The translations under genes were made by a program, and so were the position numbers. A model generated the notes under the pieces. That model was not told where the DNA came from. It saw only the letters and a program-made list of their open reading frames with translations, and made no database searches. Shown in pieces: positions 15,868-24,428 of a DNA stretch of 64,000 nt. Every line of letters begins with the position of its first letter. Position 1 is the first letter of the stretch. The stretch spans positions 157,255-221,254 of the forward strand of contig NZ_JABTYH010000004.1 in assembly GCF_013314975.1 (NCBI RefSeq), written 5' to 3'. The stretch is from Pseudarthrobacter oxydans. GTDB lineage: Bacteria > Actinomycetota > Actinomycetes > Actinomycetales > Micrococcaceae.

Positions 15868-17603
15868 GCCATCTCCTCCACGCTCAGCTGGGATTCAACG
15901 ATTTCCTGGTAGGTGGGCGAGGTTTCCAGGAGTTCCTGGTGCGTACCGCGGTCCACGATGCGTCCGTTGTCCAGCACCAGGATCTGGTCCGCCTCGGTGA
16001 TGGTGGAGATCCGCTGCGCCACGATGATCACGGTGGCGTCTGCGGTGATGCCTTTCAGCGCGGCCCGGAGCCGGGCATCGGTGGCCACGTCCAGTGCGGA
16101 GAACGAATCGTCGAAGAGGTACACGCGGGGCCTGCTCACGAGTGCCCGGGCGATGCAGAGGCGCTGGCGCTGGCCGCCGGAGACGTTGGTCCCGCCCTGG
16201 GAGATGCGGGATCCGAGGCCGTTTTTCTTGGCACGGACGAACTCGTCGCCCTGCGCCACCTGCAGCGCTTCCCACAGTTCCTGGTCCGTGGCATCGGTTT
16301 TTCCGAACCTCATGTTGTGCTCGATGGTGCCGGAGAAGAGGTAGGGCCGCTGGGGCACCAGGGCCACCCGCCGGGTGATGTCGGCCCGGTCCATCCTGCT
16401 GACCGGGACCCCGTCCAGCAGCACCTCCCCCTCGGCGGGGTCGTAAAGCCGCGGCAGGAGGGACAGGAGGGAGGTTTTCCCCGAGCCTGTGGAACCGATG
16501 ATCGCGATGGTCTGGCCGGGCTGCGCCGTGAAGCTGATGTTGCTCAGTACCGGCGACTCAGCGCCAGGGTAGGCGAAGGTGACGTTCCGGTACTCCACCA
16601 CGCCGGCCAGCGTGCCCGGCACCTCCGGGTGTTCCGGATCGTGGATGGAGGGCTCGACGTCGAGCAGCTCGCCTATACGGTCCGCGCAGACTGACGCGCG
16701 CGGGATCATCATGGCCATGAAGGTGCCCATCATGACGGCCATCAGGATTTGGAGCAGGTACTGCAGGAAGGCGGTCAGGGCGCCCACCTGCATCTCGCCT
16801 GAGTCCACGCGCTGCCCGCCAAACCACAGCACGGCCGCGGTGGACAGGTGGAGGATCATGCCGATGGCAGGGAACATCAGGACAAACAGGGCGCCGATCT
16901 TCAGCGAGACATCCGTCAGTTCCTTGTTCGCTCCGCCAAACCGCTGCGTTTCATACGGTTCCCGGACGAAGGCGCGGACCACCCGGATGCCGATGATCTG
17001 CTCGCGCAGGACGGCGTTGATGCGGTCGATCTTTTTCTGCATGGACCGGAACAGCGGCATGAGCCGGACCACCAGGTATCCAACCACCACGGTGAGGAGG
17101 GGCACCGACACCCACACCAGCCAGGACAGGTTGAGGTCCTCGCGCAGCGCCATGATGATGCCGCCGATGCACATGATGGGCGTTGCCACCATGAAGTTCA
17201 GCCCCATCAGCACAAGCATCTGGACCTGCTGGACGTCGTTGGTGCCGCGGGTGATGAGCGTCGGGGCACCAAAGGCATTGACGTCCATGGCAGAGAAGCT
17301 GGTGACCTTGCGGAACACCCCGCGGCGCAGGTCGCGGCCCATGGCCATGGCGGTCTTCGAGCCGAAGTAGACACCCGCAATGGCGGTGCCCACCTGGATG
17401 AACGCCACCGCCAGCATCACCGCACCCGTCCGCCAGATGAAGTCGGTGTCCCCGCGGGAGACCCCCTGGTCGATGATCTGGGCGTTCAGGCTGGGCAGGT
17501 ATAGCGCCGCGATGGTGGACGCCAGCTGGAACACAATGACGGCCGCGATAAACGGCCTATACGGCCTGGAAAACCGCCGTATGAGGGTGAGGAGCATGCC
17601 CAC
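15864..17603 (-). CDS. ABC exporter half-transporter (degenerate ATP site subunit)
   Basis: The 579-aa half-transporter has six membrane helices (about 15-310) then an ATPase domain. Walker A is GSTGSGKTS and the signature is the standard NVSGGQRQR. Walker B reads VYLFDDSFSALD, so the usual catalytic Glu is Asp. Such a change in one partner is the known mark of heterodimeric exporters with one hydrolytically weak site. It is first in the operon, overlapping the second half-transporter by 4 nt (ATGA). About 160 nt of apparently empty DNA precede it. Confidence 0.9.
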   Translation of the reverse strand: MGMLLTLIRRFSRPYRPFIAAVIVFQLASTIAALYLPSLNAQIIDQGVSRGDTDFIWRTGAVMLAVAFIQVGTAIAGVYFGSKTAMAMGRDLRRGVFRKVTSFSAMDVNAFGAPTLITRGTNDVQQVQMLVLMGLNFMVATPIMCIGGIIMALREDLNLSWLVWVSVPLLTVVVGYLVVRLMPLFRSMQKKIDRINAVLREQIIGIRVVRAFVREPYETQRFGGANKELTDVSLKIGALFVLMFPAIGMILHLSTAAVLWFGGQRVDSGEMQVGALTAFLQYLLQILMAVMMGTFMAMMIPRASVCADRIGELLDVEPSIHDPEHPEVPGTLAGVVEYRNVTFAYPGAESPVLSNISFTAQPGQTIAIIGSTGSGKTSLLSLLPRLYDPAEGEVLLDGVPVSRMDRADITRRVALVPQRPYLFSGTIEHNMRFGKTDATDQELWEALQVAQGDEFVRAKKNGLGSRISQGGTNVSGGQRQRLCIARALVSRPRVYLFDDSFSALDVATDARLRAALKGITADATVIIVAQRISTITEADQILVLDNGRIVDRGTHQELLETSPTYQEIVESQLSVEEMA

Positions 17604-17762
17604 GTGTCCTTAGTGATGAGTTTGATGATGGGTTCGCAAAGAGTAGGAGGCTTAAGTAGTAGCAGCCGGGGCCGACATCCTCAGCCTTCCCACTCTACGA
17701 AACTCCTTCCCGTGGTGAAACAGGCCCCGGGAAAGATCATCCGCGGGGAGTACCCCTCAGGG

Positions 17763-19373
17763 TCACCTGCCTGCCGTGGCGAGCTCCGCCGTCGTGCCCT
17801 TATCCCCGGCACCCGGCTGGATGTCCACCGTGCGCCGGAGGGGCTTCTCCTTGATAAACAGCACGGACACCAGCGCCACGACGGCCACGGCAGCCGAGAT
17901 CAGGAACACCTCCGCCGTGGCGTCACCATAGGCAGCCCGCATGATGTCGCGGACAGGTTCCGGCATGTGCGCCAGGTCCATGCTGGCACCGGCCGCGCCT
18001 CCCTCAACGGGGATGCCTGCGGTTGCCAAGCCCTGCGTGGCCAGCTCGCTCACCCGGTTGGCCAGGATGGCGCCCAGGACGGAGACACCGATGGCGCCGC
18101 CCACGGACCGGAAGAAGGCAACCGAGGCACTTGCCGTGCCGATGTCTGACGCCCGGACAGTGTTCTGCACGGCCAGGACAAGGTTCTGCATCAGCATGCC
18201 CAGGCCGAGGCCCAGCACTGCGGTGAAGGCCCCTGCGTGCCAGAGTTCGGTGGTGTGGTCCAGGGTTCCGGACAGTCCCAGCCCGCCGATCAGCAGGATG
18301 GAGCCGGCGATCAGGTAGCCCTTCCACTTGCCCGTCCGGCTGATCAGCTGTCCGGAGACCACTGAACCGACCAGGTTTCCGGCGATCATCGGAAGGGTCA
18401 GGAGCCCGGCTTCCGTGGGGCTGGCACCGCGCGCCACCTGGAAGTACTGCCCCAGGAAGGTGGAGGACCCGAACATTGCCACGCCCACGGCCACGGAGGC
18501 GAGGATGGCCAGCGCCGTGGTGCGTTCGGAGATGATCTTGAGCGGGATGATGGGCTGCTCCACCTTGGATTCCACCAGCACCAGCAGGGCCAGCAGGAGG
18601 ATTCCGCCGCCCACCATGACGGCGGTCTGCCACGAAATCCAGTCGTAGTAGGCGGGATTGCCGGCGAACGAGACCCAGATCAGCAGGAGGCTCACGCCGG
18701 AGGTCAGCAGGATGGAGCCCAGCCAGTCAATCTTGGCGGGTCGGCGCACGTGGCTGATCTTGAGGGTGACCTGCAGCAGGATGAGGGCGACGACGGCGAG
18801 CGGCACGCAGACGAAGAAGGTCCAGCGCCAGCCGAGCGGGCTGTCTACGATGAAGCCGCCCAGCAGCGGTCCGCCGGCGGTGCCGACTGCCATGACCGCT
18901 CCCATGTAGCCGGAGTATTTCCCGCGGTTCCGCGGCGGGATCATGGTGCCGATGATGGCCTGGGACAGGGCAGTGAGTCCGCCCATGGCCACGCCCTGGA
19001 TCACGCGGGCACCCAGCAGCAGCGGGATGGTTTGGGACAGGCCGGCCATAACGGAGCCGGCCACGAAGATGATGATGCTGAGCTGGACCAGGACCTTCTT
19101 GTTGTAGAGGTCGGCGAGTTTGCCCCAGATGGGGGTGGTGGCGGCGTTGGCCAGCAGCGCGGCGGTGATGACCCAGGCGAAGTCGGTCTGCGTGCCGTGC
19201 AGGTCGGACATGATGGTGGGCAGCGCGTTGGCCACGATGGTGCTGCTGAGGATCGCCGTGAAGAAGGCGGCAAGGAGACCGGTGAGGGCTTCCATGATCT
19301 GGCGGTGGGACATCTCGGGCGGAGTGCCTGCTGGGGCGCCGGCTGATGTGGCGGGGGCGGCAGTTCTTGCCAT
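17763..19373 (-). CDS. MFS drug transporter, DHA2 (EmrB/QacA) family
   Basis: The 536-aa protein has about fourteen membrane helices. DHA2 motifs include ATTPIWGKLADLYNKK (motif A), LGARVIQGVAMGGL (motif B), and GPLLGGFIVDSPLGWRWTFF (motif C, the antiporter signature). The length fits 14-helix proton-driven multidrug exporters. It starts 10 nt after the MarR-family gene, which lies upstream in the same direction. The pair is a typical MarR-controlled efflux operon. Confidence 0.9.
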   Translation of the reverse strand: MARTAAPATSAGAPAGTPPEMSHRQIMEALTGLLAAFFTAILSSTIVANALPTIMSDLHGTQTDFAWVITAALLANAATTPIWGKLADLYNKKVLVQLSIIIFVAGSVMAGLSQTIPLLLGARVIQGVAMGGLTALSQAIIGTMIPPRNRGKYSGYMGAVMAVGTAGGPLLGGFIVDSPLGWRWTFFVCVPLAVVALILLQVTLKISHVRRPAKIDWLGSILLTSGVSLLLIWVSFAGNPAYYDWISWQTAVMVGGGILLLALLVLVESKVEQPIIPLKIISERTTALAILASVAVGVAMFGSSTFLGQYFQVARGASPTEAGLLTLPMIAGNLVGSVVSGQLISRTGKWKGYLIAGSILLIGGLGLSGTLDHTTELWHAGAFTAVLGLGLGMLMQNLVLAVQNTVRASDIGTASASVAFFRSVGGAIGVSVLGAILANRVSELATQGLATAGIPVEGGAAGASMDLAHMPEPVRDIMRAAYGDATAEVFLISAAVAVVALVSVLFIKEKPLRRTVDIQPGAGDKGTTAELATAGR

Positions 19374-19383
19374 AGGTCTGCTC

Positions 19384-19857
19384 CTAAGCGGTGGTTGTGA
19401 TGGTGCCGGCCGCCGTTGCCCGGGCTGATTGTTTGAGTGATTCGGTGAGCTTGTGCAGGATCCTGGCCGTGTTACCGGCGTCTTCCTCGCTCCAGTCGCG
19501 CAGGTAGTCCTGCAGGACCGCCGTCCGCTGGTCCTCGATGTGGCGGAGTTTCTCCGCCCCCAGGGGCGTCAGGGCAACCAGCTGGGCACGGCCGTCGTCC
19601 GGGTCCTGCCTGCGGACCACCAGCCCATGCTCCTCCAGGTCCGCGATGTGCCGGCTGAGCACCGGCGCGCTGACTCCCAGCCGCTCAGCGAGGCGCGTGG
19701 CCCTGGCCTCCCCCTCCCCCACGAAGCGCAGCACGCCCTGGAGCGCCACACCTGTGTCCTGCCCGCGCACGCTGGCCGTGGCGATGCACCGCACCGCCCG
19801 CTGGAGATCAAAGATTTGGTACACAAGATCCGCTGCCGTATCCGGCGCTACTGCCAT
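19384..19857 (-). CDS. MarR-family transcriptional regulator
   Basis: The 157-aa winged-helix regulator carries the recognition region RATRLAERLGVSAPVLSRHI followed by the wing LEEHGLVVRRQDPDDGRAQLVALT, a strong MarR signature. I chose ATG 19857 because GAGGAG sits 10 nt upstream. An in-frame ATG at 19896 would add 13 unconserved residues. It probably represses itself and the multidrug transporter gene 10 nt downstream, responding to a small aromatic ligand. Confidence 0.88.
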   Translation of the reverse strand: MAVAPDTAADLVYQIFDLQRAVRCIATASVRGQDTGVALQGVLRFVGEGEARATRLAERLGVSAPVLSRHIADLEEHGLVVRRQDPDDGRAQLVALTPLGAEKLRHIEDQRTAVLQDYLRDWSEEDAGNTARILHKLTESLKQSARATAAGTITTTA

Positions 19858-19946
19858 GGTTGAAGGGCTCCTCAGTTGTTTGCCTGAAGCAACCATATCT
19901 TAAACTCGTTGCTTTGGGAAACTAAACGCTCACGGCGGGGCACGCA

Positions 19947-19979
19947 AAAGGCCCCAGCTCAATGCGAGCTGGGGCCTTT
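19947..19979 (-). terminator. Intrinsic terminator after the TPP-enzyme gene
   Basis: A perfect 14-bp stem with a 5-nt loop. On the minus strand a TTTT run ends the 3' arm. It is 30 nt past the stop of the thiamine-pyrophosphate enzyme gene. Confidence 0.88.
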
Positions 19980-20008
19980 GGGGCGTCCGGGTGTGGAGGA
20001 GCAGGCGG

Positions 20009-21727
20009 TCATTCCGCCAGGTGCGTGGGCGCAAACATCTTCAGCAGGGTTTCCACCACGACGACGTTCGGCCCGTCAGCGGCGAATCCTGCCCTCAGCG
20101 CGTCCCCCACGCCCTCCGGCGCCACCTTGACGGCAGGCACACCGAACGCCTCGGCAAGTTTGACGAAGTCCGGGCGGGCCAATTCGGTGGCCGTGGCTTT
20201 GCCGAATGCGCCCACCATGTATTCGCGGAGGATGCCGTAGCCGCCGTCGTCCACAATCAGCCAGGTGACAGGAACGTTGTGCTGCCTCGCGGTGGCAAGT
20301 TCGGAGATGGAGTACATCGAGGATCCGTCACCGGACACTGCGAGTACCCGGGCAGAGCCGGAGGGCCTGCCAACAGTTTCGAGTCCCACGGCCGCGCCGA
20401 TGGCTGCCGGGAACCCGAAGCCCAGCCCGCCGGCGCCCTGGGCTGAATGGAACTGGCCCTCGCGGGCGTCCCAGCAGCTCCAGCCCCAGTAGGCCGCGAT
20501 GGTCATGTCCCAGAAGGTCTGCATGTCCGCCGGCACCGCCTCGCGGATGTCCGCCATGAACTTCAGTTCCTTGGACAGGTCCTGCGACTCCAGGCGTGCG
20601 CGGACCTTCGCCAGGGATTCCCTGACCAGCTCCTCGGGCGGTTTTCCGTGCCAGATCGGCATTGTCCGGCCCGCCCCGGCGTCCAGGGCTTCATCAAGGG
20701 CGGCGAGCGCCTGGCCTGCGTCTGCCCGGATGCCCAGCCCGGGACGGTTGGACTCCAGGACCCTCGGTTCGGCGTCGATCTGGATAATCCGGCCGCGGGG
20801 CTCAAACGTGAAGTAGTTGGAGGTAACCTCGCCCAGGGATGATCCGATCACCACCAGGACATCCGCGTCCTCCAGCAGGTCGGTCATGTAGCGGTCCTCG
20901 ATCCAGGACTGCAGCGAGAGCTCATGGCTCCAGGGAAAGGCACCGTTCCCGCCCGGAGTGCAGATCACGGGAGCACGAAGCTTCTCGGCAATCGAGAGCA
21001 GGGACTTTTCGGCCCGGCCCCGCCGCGTGCCGCCGCCGGCGATGATGGCCGGACGTTCCGCGGACTGCAGCCACTTCACGGCTTCCCGGACCAGCTCCAC
21101 CCGGGGTGGATTGTCCGCCGCCTCGGCGAGCGCATCCTCCACCGGGGGCACCATGATGGGATCGAGCAGGACGTTCTGCGGAATCTCCAGCCAGACCGGA
21201 CCCTGGGGCGAGGAGATCGCCTCGGTCCAGGCGTCCTGGATGGCAGAGGGGATGCCGGAGGCGTGCTGGATCAGCCGCTGGCTCTTGGTGACGTTGGCCG
21301 CGGACGCCTTCTGGTCATCGAGCTGGTGCAGCATGCCCTTGCGCCTGGCCCCCAGGCCCTCGAGCGGGATCTGGCTGGCCACCACAACCATGGGAACCCC
21401 CGTGGCGTAGGCTTCCTGCAGCCCGGCCAGGGACGTCAGCGCGCCGGGACCGGTGGACAGGAACAGGACACCCACCTCGCCCGTTGCGCGGGAATACCCG
21501 TCCGCGGCGAATGCACTGTTGTTTTCCACCCGTGAAGAGACGAACTGCAGGTTGCCGCGGCCCATGGCGTCGAAGAGGCCCAGGGCATGCTGGCCGGGGA
21601 TGCCAAAGACGGTCTTGGCGCCCAGCGCCTCAAGGGTTTCGACGACGAGGTCCCCGCCGTTGCGCACACCCTCGCCCGGATTCTTTTCAGCCTGTGCTGC
21701 CGCCCCATCCGCAGTGACGTCGCCCAT
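20009..21727 (-). CDS. Thiamine pyrophosphate-dependent enzyme, acetolactate synthase-like
   Basis: The 572-aa protein has the three-domain layout of the acetolactate synthase/decarboxylase family. The N-terminal PYR domain has GIPGQH and the activating Glu in RVENNSAFAADGYSR. A central Rossmann-like domain follows, and the C-terminal PP domain has GDGSSMYSISELATA then WLIVDDGGYGI. The last motif normally reads NN or DN; here it is Asp-Asp. It is not a standard IlvB, since no small subunit gene is adjacent. The start is ATG 21727, with AAGGAG overlapping the stop of the ureohydrolase gene. Coupling to an agmatinase-like gene suggests a role in degrading guanidino compounds or the derived acids. 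The exact reaction is unknown. Confidence 0.8.
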   Translation of the reverse strand: MGDVTADGAAAQAEKNPGEGVRNGGDLVVETLEALGAKTVFGIPGQHALGLFDAMGRGNLQFVSSRVENNSAFAADGYSRATGEVGVLFLSTGPGALTSLAGLQEAYATGVPMVVVASQIPLEGLGARRKGMLHQLDDQKASAANVTKSQRLIQHASGIPSAIQDAWTEAISSPQGPVWLEIPQNVLLDPIMVPPVEDALAEAADNPPRVELVREAVKWLQSAERPAIIAGGGTRRGRAEKSLLSIAEKLRAPVICTPGGNGAFPWSHELSLQSWIEDRYMTDLLEDADVLVVIGSSLGEVTSNYFTFEPRGRIIQIDAEPRVLESNRPGLGIRADAGQALAALDEALDAGAGRTMPIWHGKPPEELVRESLAKVRARLESQDLSKELKFMADIREAVPADMQTFWDMTIAAYWGWSCWDAREGQFHSAQGAGGLGFGFPAAIGAAVGLETVGRPSGSARVLAVSGDGSSMYSISELATARQHNVPVTWLIVDDGGYGILREYMVGAFGKATATELARPDFVKLAEAFGVPAVKVAPEGVGDALRAGFAADGPNVVVVETLLKMFAPTHLAE

Positions 21728-21731
21728 CCGG

Positions 21732-22796
21732 CTACTCCTTGCCTGCCGGTGCGAACCCCGCCGGACGGCGGGATTCCTGGCCCAGGGCCTGGGCGGCGTA
21801 CCCGTTGGCCGCTCCAAAGCGGTCCCCTGCCACGGCGTTGTCGGCCATCAGCGTGACCAGTTCGTAGGCGACATGGCTGGCGGCCACGCCGGTGATCTCG
21901 GCATAGTCGTAGGCGGGGGCCACCTCCACGATGTCCGCTCCCACGAGGTTCATGCCTCGGAAGCCGCGGATGATTTCCAGAAGCTCGCGGCTGGTGATGC
22001 CGCCGGCCTCGGGAGTGCCGGTGCCCGGGGCGTGGGCGGGGTCCAGGACGTCGATGTCAACGGAGATGTACAGCGGGCGGTTGCCGATCCGGTCACGGAC
22101 CTTCGCCACCGTTTCCAGGACGCCCTGGTAGTAGACATCGGCAGAGGTGACGATGCCGAACCCAAAGCGATGGTCGTCGTCGAGGTCCTTTTTACCGTAG
22201 AGGGGGCCGCGTGTGCCGATGTGGCTGATGGCTTCCGTGTCCAGGATGCCTTCCTCGACGGCGCGGCGGAACGGGGTGCCGTGCGTGTACTCGGCTCCAA
22301 AGTAGGTGTCCCAGGTATCCAGGTGCGCATCAAAGTGCAGCATGGCGATGGGCCCGCCGGCACGCTCGGCAGCGGCGCGGAGGAGCGGCAGGGCGATGGT
22401 GTGGTCGCCGCCCAGGGTCACCAGCTTGCCGCCGCCTGCCGTGAGGTCCAGGGCGTTCTGCTGGATGGTTTCGATGGCCTCGTTGATGTTGAAGGGGTTG
22501 ACGGCCATGTCCCCGGCGTCGGCTACCTGGATGTTCTCGAAGGGGCTGACGTCCCATGCCGGGTTGTACGGGCGCAGGAGCCGGCTTGCTTCACGGACGT
22601 GGTTTGCACCGAAGCGGGCCCCCGGGCGGTACGAGACGCCGGAATCGAAAGGCACACCCACCACCGTGACGTCGGCCTTGGCCACCTGGTCCAGGCGGGG
22701 AAGGCGGGCATAGGTGGCGGCTCCCGCGTAACGGGGAATCCTGGATGAATCGATGGGGCCAAGGTTGCCGTTGGCTTCGATGCGCAGCTCTTCCAA
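21732..22796 (-). CDS. speB: Agmatinase-family ureohydrolase
   Basis: The 354-aa ureohydrolase has all metal-binding motifs of the arginase/agmatinase family: [15 protein letters not shown], and [22 protein letters not shown]. The enzymes hydrolyse guanidino groups to urea and an amine using a dinuclear Mn or Ni site. Substrate could be agmatine, guanidinobutyrate, guanidinopropionate or guanidine; motifs do not separate these. I chose TTG 22796, with AAGGAG 9 nt upstream. A longer TTG start at 22841 lacks a site. It is first in a two-gene operon with the TPP enzyme. Confidence 0.85.
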   Translation of the reverse strand: MEELRIEANGNLGPIDSSRIPRYAGAATYARLPRLDQVAKADVTVVGVPFDSGVSYRPGARFGANHVREASRLLRPYNPAWDVSPFENIQVADAGDMAVNPFNINEAIETIQQNALDLTAGGGKLVTLGGDHTIALPLLRAAAERAGGPIAMLHFDAHLDTWDTYFGAEYTHGTPFRRAVEEGILDTEAISHIGTRGPLYGKKDLDDDHRFGFGIVTSADVYYQGVLETVAKVRDRIGNRPLYISVDIDVLDPAHAPGTGTPEAGGITSRELLEIIRGFRGMNLVGADIVEVAPAYDYAEITGVAASHVAYELVTLMADNAVAGDRFGAANGYAAQALGQESRRPAGFAPAGKE

Positions 22797-22990
22797 TGGA
22801 GGCCTCTCCTTCGAGGAGTTGAGGGACTGGTGTGACTGCAATCATACAGGTGGTTTCCCTATGTGCATCACTTGTTTACTGACCGATCCGGGAACTATCC
22901 TCGCCCCTCCGACCATGAGCGTTCCTCCCCAGTTGCCCCGGGCCCCTCCCCTTCCGCACTACGCAAACCCGCGGGCGGGGGCGCTCTGCC

Positions 22991-23452
22991 GTGCTGCACG
23001 CACTGGGATGCCTTCCGCGGCCGGCGTCAACCGCCCTGGCGACATCGGCCATCCGTCTCTACAGCCTGCCGTTGGAGCTTCTGAAACAGGAACTCCGCGC
23101 GGACCGGTCCGCGCCGGTACTGCGGGCCCTCCGGGACCTGGATCTCCGCGCCGAATCCATCGTTGAAGTGGACGCCCAGCATCTTTTCCGGTTGAACGGC
23201 ATCGACTTTGACGCGCAGGTCCACTTACCCGGAATCGGACGGGTGGACTTCCTCCTCAACGGCTTCCTTATCGTGGAGATCGACGGCTACGCGTTCCACT
23301 CCAAGCGTGCCGACATGCTCAGGGACCGGGACAGGAACAATTCCTCCACGGTTAACGGCTATGCCGTTCTCCGATACATGCCCGAGCACATCTGGTTCAA
23401 CCCAGAGCAGGTTGTCTCCGAGATCAGGGCTGCCCTGGCATCCCGAGGCTGA
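22991..23452 (+). CDS. DUF559 (endonuclease-like) protein, N-terminally truncated remnant
   Basis: The 153-aa frame from GTG 22991 ends with a complete DUF559/Vsr-like domain: GRVDFLLNGFLIVEIDGYAFHSKRADMLRDRDR, then VLRYMPEHIWFNPEQVVSEI. Full-length actinobacterial relatives are near 280-300 aa, with an N-terminal winged-helix half. Here the frame begins inside the linker (LHALGCLPRPAS), and the upstream 100 nt in other frames looks degenerate. It is most likely a decayed gene that may still give a short product. It lies between the divergent ureohydrolase and the XRE regulator. Confidence 0.5.
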   Translation: MLHALGCLPRPASTALATSAIRLYSLPLELLKQELRADRSAPVLRALRDLDLRAESIVEVDAQHLFRLNGIDFDAQVHLPGIGRVDFLLNGFLIVEIDGYAFHSKRADMLRDRDRNNSSTVNGYAVLRYMPEHIWFNPEQVVSEIRAALASRG

Positions 23453-23584
23453 CCGGCGGACGCTCCCGCCCAGTTTCCTGCGGTGGCCGAGGGCCGGCCG
23501 GGCGCGGTGCAGCGCAAATCCGCGGAGCGCGGCCCGGCAACCGGGCGGGAGCGCACAGGGCGGCCGGGACCACCAGGCAGAAAC

Positions 23585-24160
23585 TCAGCGGCTGGCGGCC
23601 GGCACCAGGACCCAGAGAACCTCGACGGGCTTGTCGGTGGGGTTGATCCAGGTGTGCGGCTCGCGGCCGGGAAAGGTGACGGTGTCCCCTGCACTGAGGT
23701 CGTATTCCTCGTTGGTGAGGATCAACCGGATACTGCCCTTGATCACATGCAGGACGTCAACGTCGCAGTCCACAGCGTAGAGCTCGGATTCGCCGCGGCC
23801 GTGCGGTTCGATGCAGGCCTGGATGATCTGGACGCGCCGTTCCGAGCGGGCGGTGAGGAGCCGCTCCACGATGCCCTGGCCGCCCAGCGAGATCCGCGGC
23901 CCGTCATTGCGCTTGGTCAGGTGCGTCTCGGGCGCCGCAAAGAGGTCTCCCACCGAGACCGAGAGGACCTGGCACAGCGTGACCAGGGAGGCCACGGACG
24001 GGGATGTAAGGTCGCGCTCCACCCTGCTGAGGAATCCCTTGGTCAGCCCCGTCGCGTCAGCAACCTGCTCAATGGTCAGCCGCTGCGACTGCCGGGCGGC
24101 CCGGATCCTCGAGCCGATAGCCACTGGAACGTTGCTCGGCTCAACTGGCAGTGCCTTCAT
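23585..24160 (-). CDS. XRE-family regulator with C-terminal cupin domain
   Basis: The 191-aa protein has an HTH_3 domain at residues 15-70 (IGSRIRAARQSQRLTIEQVA ... TKGFLSRVERDLTSPSVASL) and a cupin beta-barrel at 110-185 (VIKGSIRLILTNEEYDLSAG, then FPGREPHTWINP). Such regulators (PuuR-like) commonly control amine, polyamine or guanidino-compound catabolism, with the cupin sensing a small ligand. It is divergent from the sodium:solute symporter across 268 nt and close to the ureohydrolase operon, so both are candidate targets. Confidence 0.9.
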   Translation of the reverse strand: MKALPVEPSNVPVAIGSRIRAARQSQRLTIEQVADATGLTKGFLSRVERDLTSPSVASLVTLCQVLSVSVGDLFAAPETHLTKRNDGPRISLGGQGIVERLLTARSERRVQIIQACIEPHGRGESELYAVDCDVDVLHVIKGSIRLILTNEEYDLSAGDTVTFPGREPHTWINPTDKPVEVLWVLVPAASR

Positions 24161-24199
24161 CTACGAACCTTTCATGGCCGGCAGCCCGGCCCCACTTTG

Positions 24200-24207
24200 G
24201 AGCAATA
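24200..24207. promoter_or_regulatory. Candidate XRE operator half, copy 1 (GAGCAATA)
   Basis: The 8-mer GAGCAATA lies 40 nt upstream of the XRE-cupin start and recurs at 24321 in front of the symporter gene. Proposed as a binding element of the local regulator on the basis of position and repetition only. Confidence 0.3.
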
Positions 24208-24268
24208 CTAGTGGCCGGCCCCTTCTGTGACGCCTCATTGCACGCGTGGCCCGTGGCCCAACGCGGTC

Positions 24269-24298
24269 TTGACTGTTATCACCGTCACAGCCTACGCT
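24269..24298 (+). promoter_or_regulatory. Putative sigma-70-type promoter of the symporter gene
   Basis: TTGACT and TACGCT are separated by 18 nt, upstream of the symporter gene. The same -10 hexamer TACGCT occurs at the promoter at 39291. Confidence 0.45.
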
Positions 24299-24311
24299 TT
24301 GGAAACACTTG

Positions 24312-24328
24312 TTGCCTATAGAGCAATA
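24312..24328. promoter_or_regulatory. Candidate operator downstream of the symporter promoter, copy 2
   Basis: The sequence TTGC-N7-GCAA is an inverted repeat, and the right half contains GAGCAATA, the same 8-mer as at 24200. It begins about 14 nt past the predicted -10, a good place for a repressor. Confidence 0.35.
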
Positions 24329-24428
24329 GCCGAGAATCCCCTCTCACTCCCCAAAATCCCGCAGCGGCGCCCGGTCCACCGTCACTCCGGCGTGCGCCAC
24401 GCTGCCAACACGCTCCAAGGAGCCCAAC

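Noticed and set aside
20009..21727. Annotation as the biosynthetic acetolactate synthase IlvB
   Set aside because: There is no ilvN or ilvC neighbour, the metal-loop motif differs, and the gene is coupled to a ureohydrolase.
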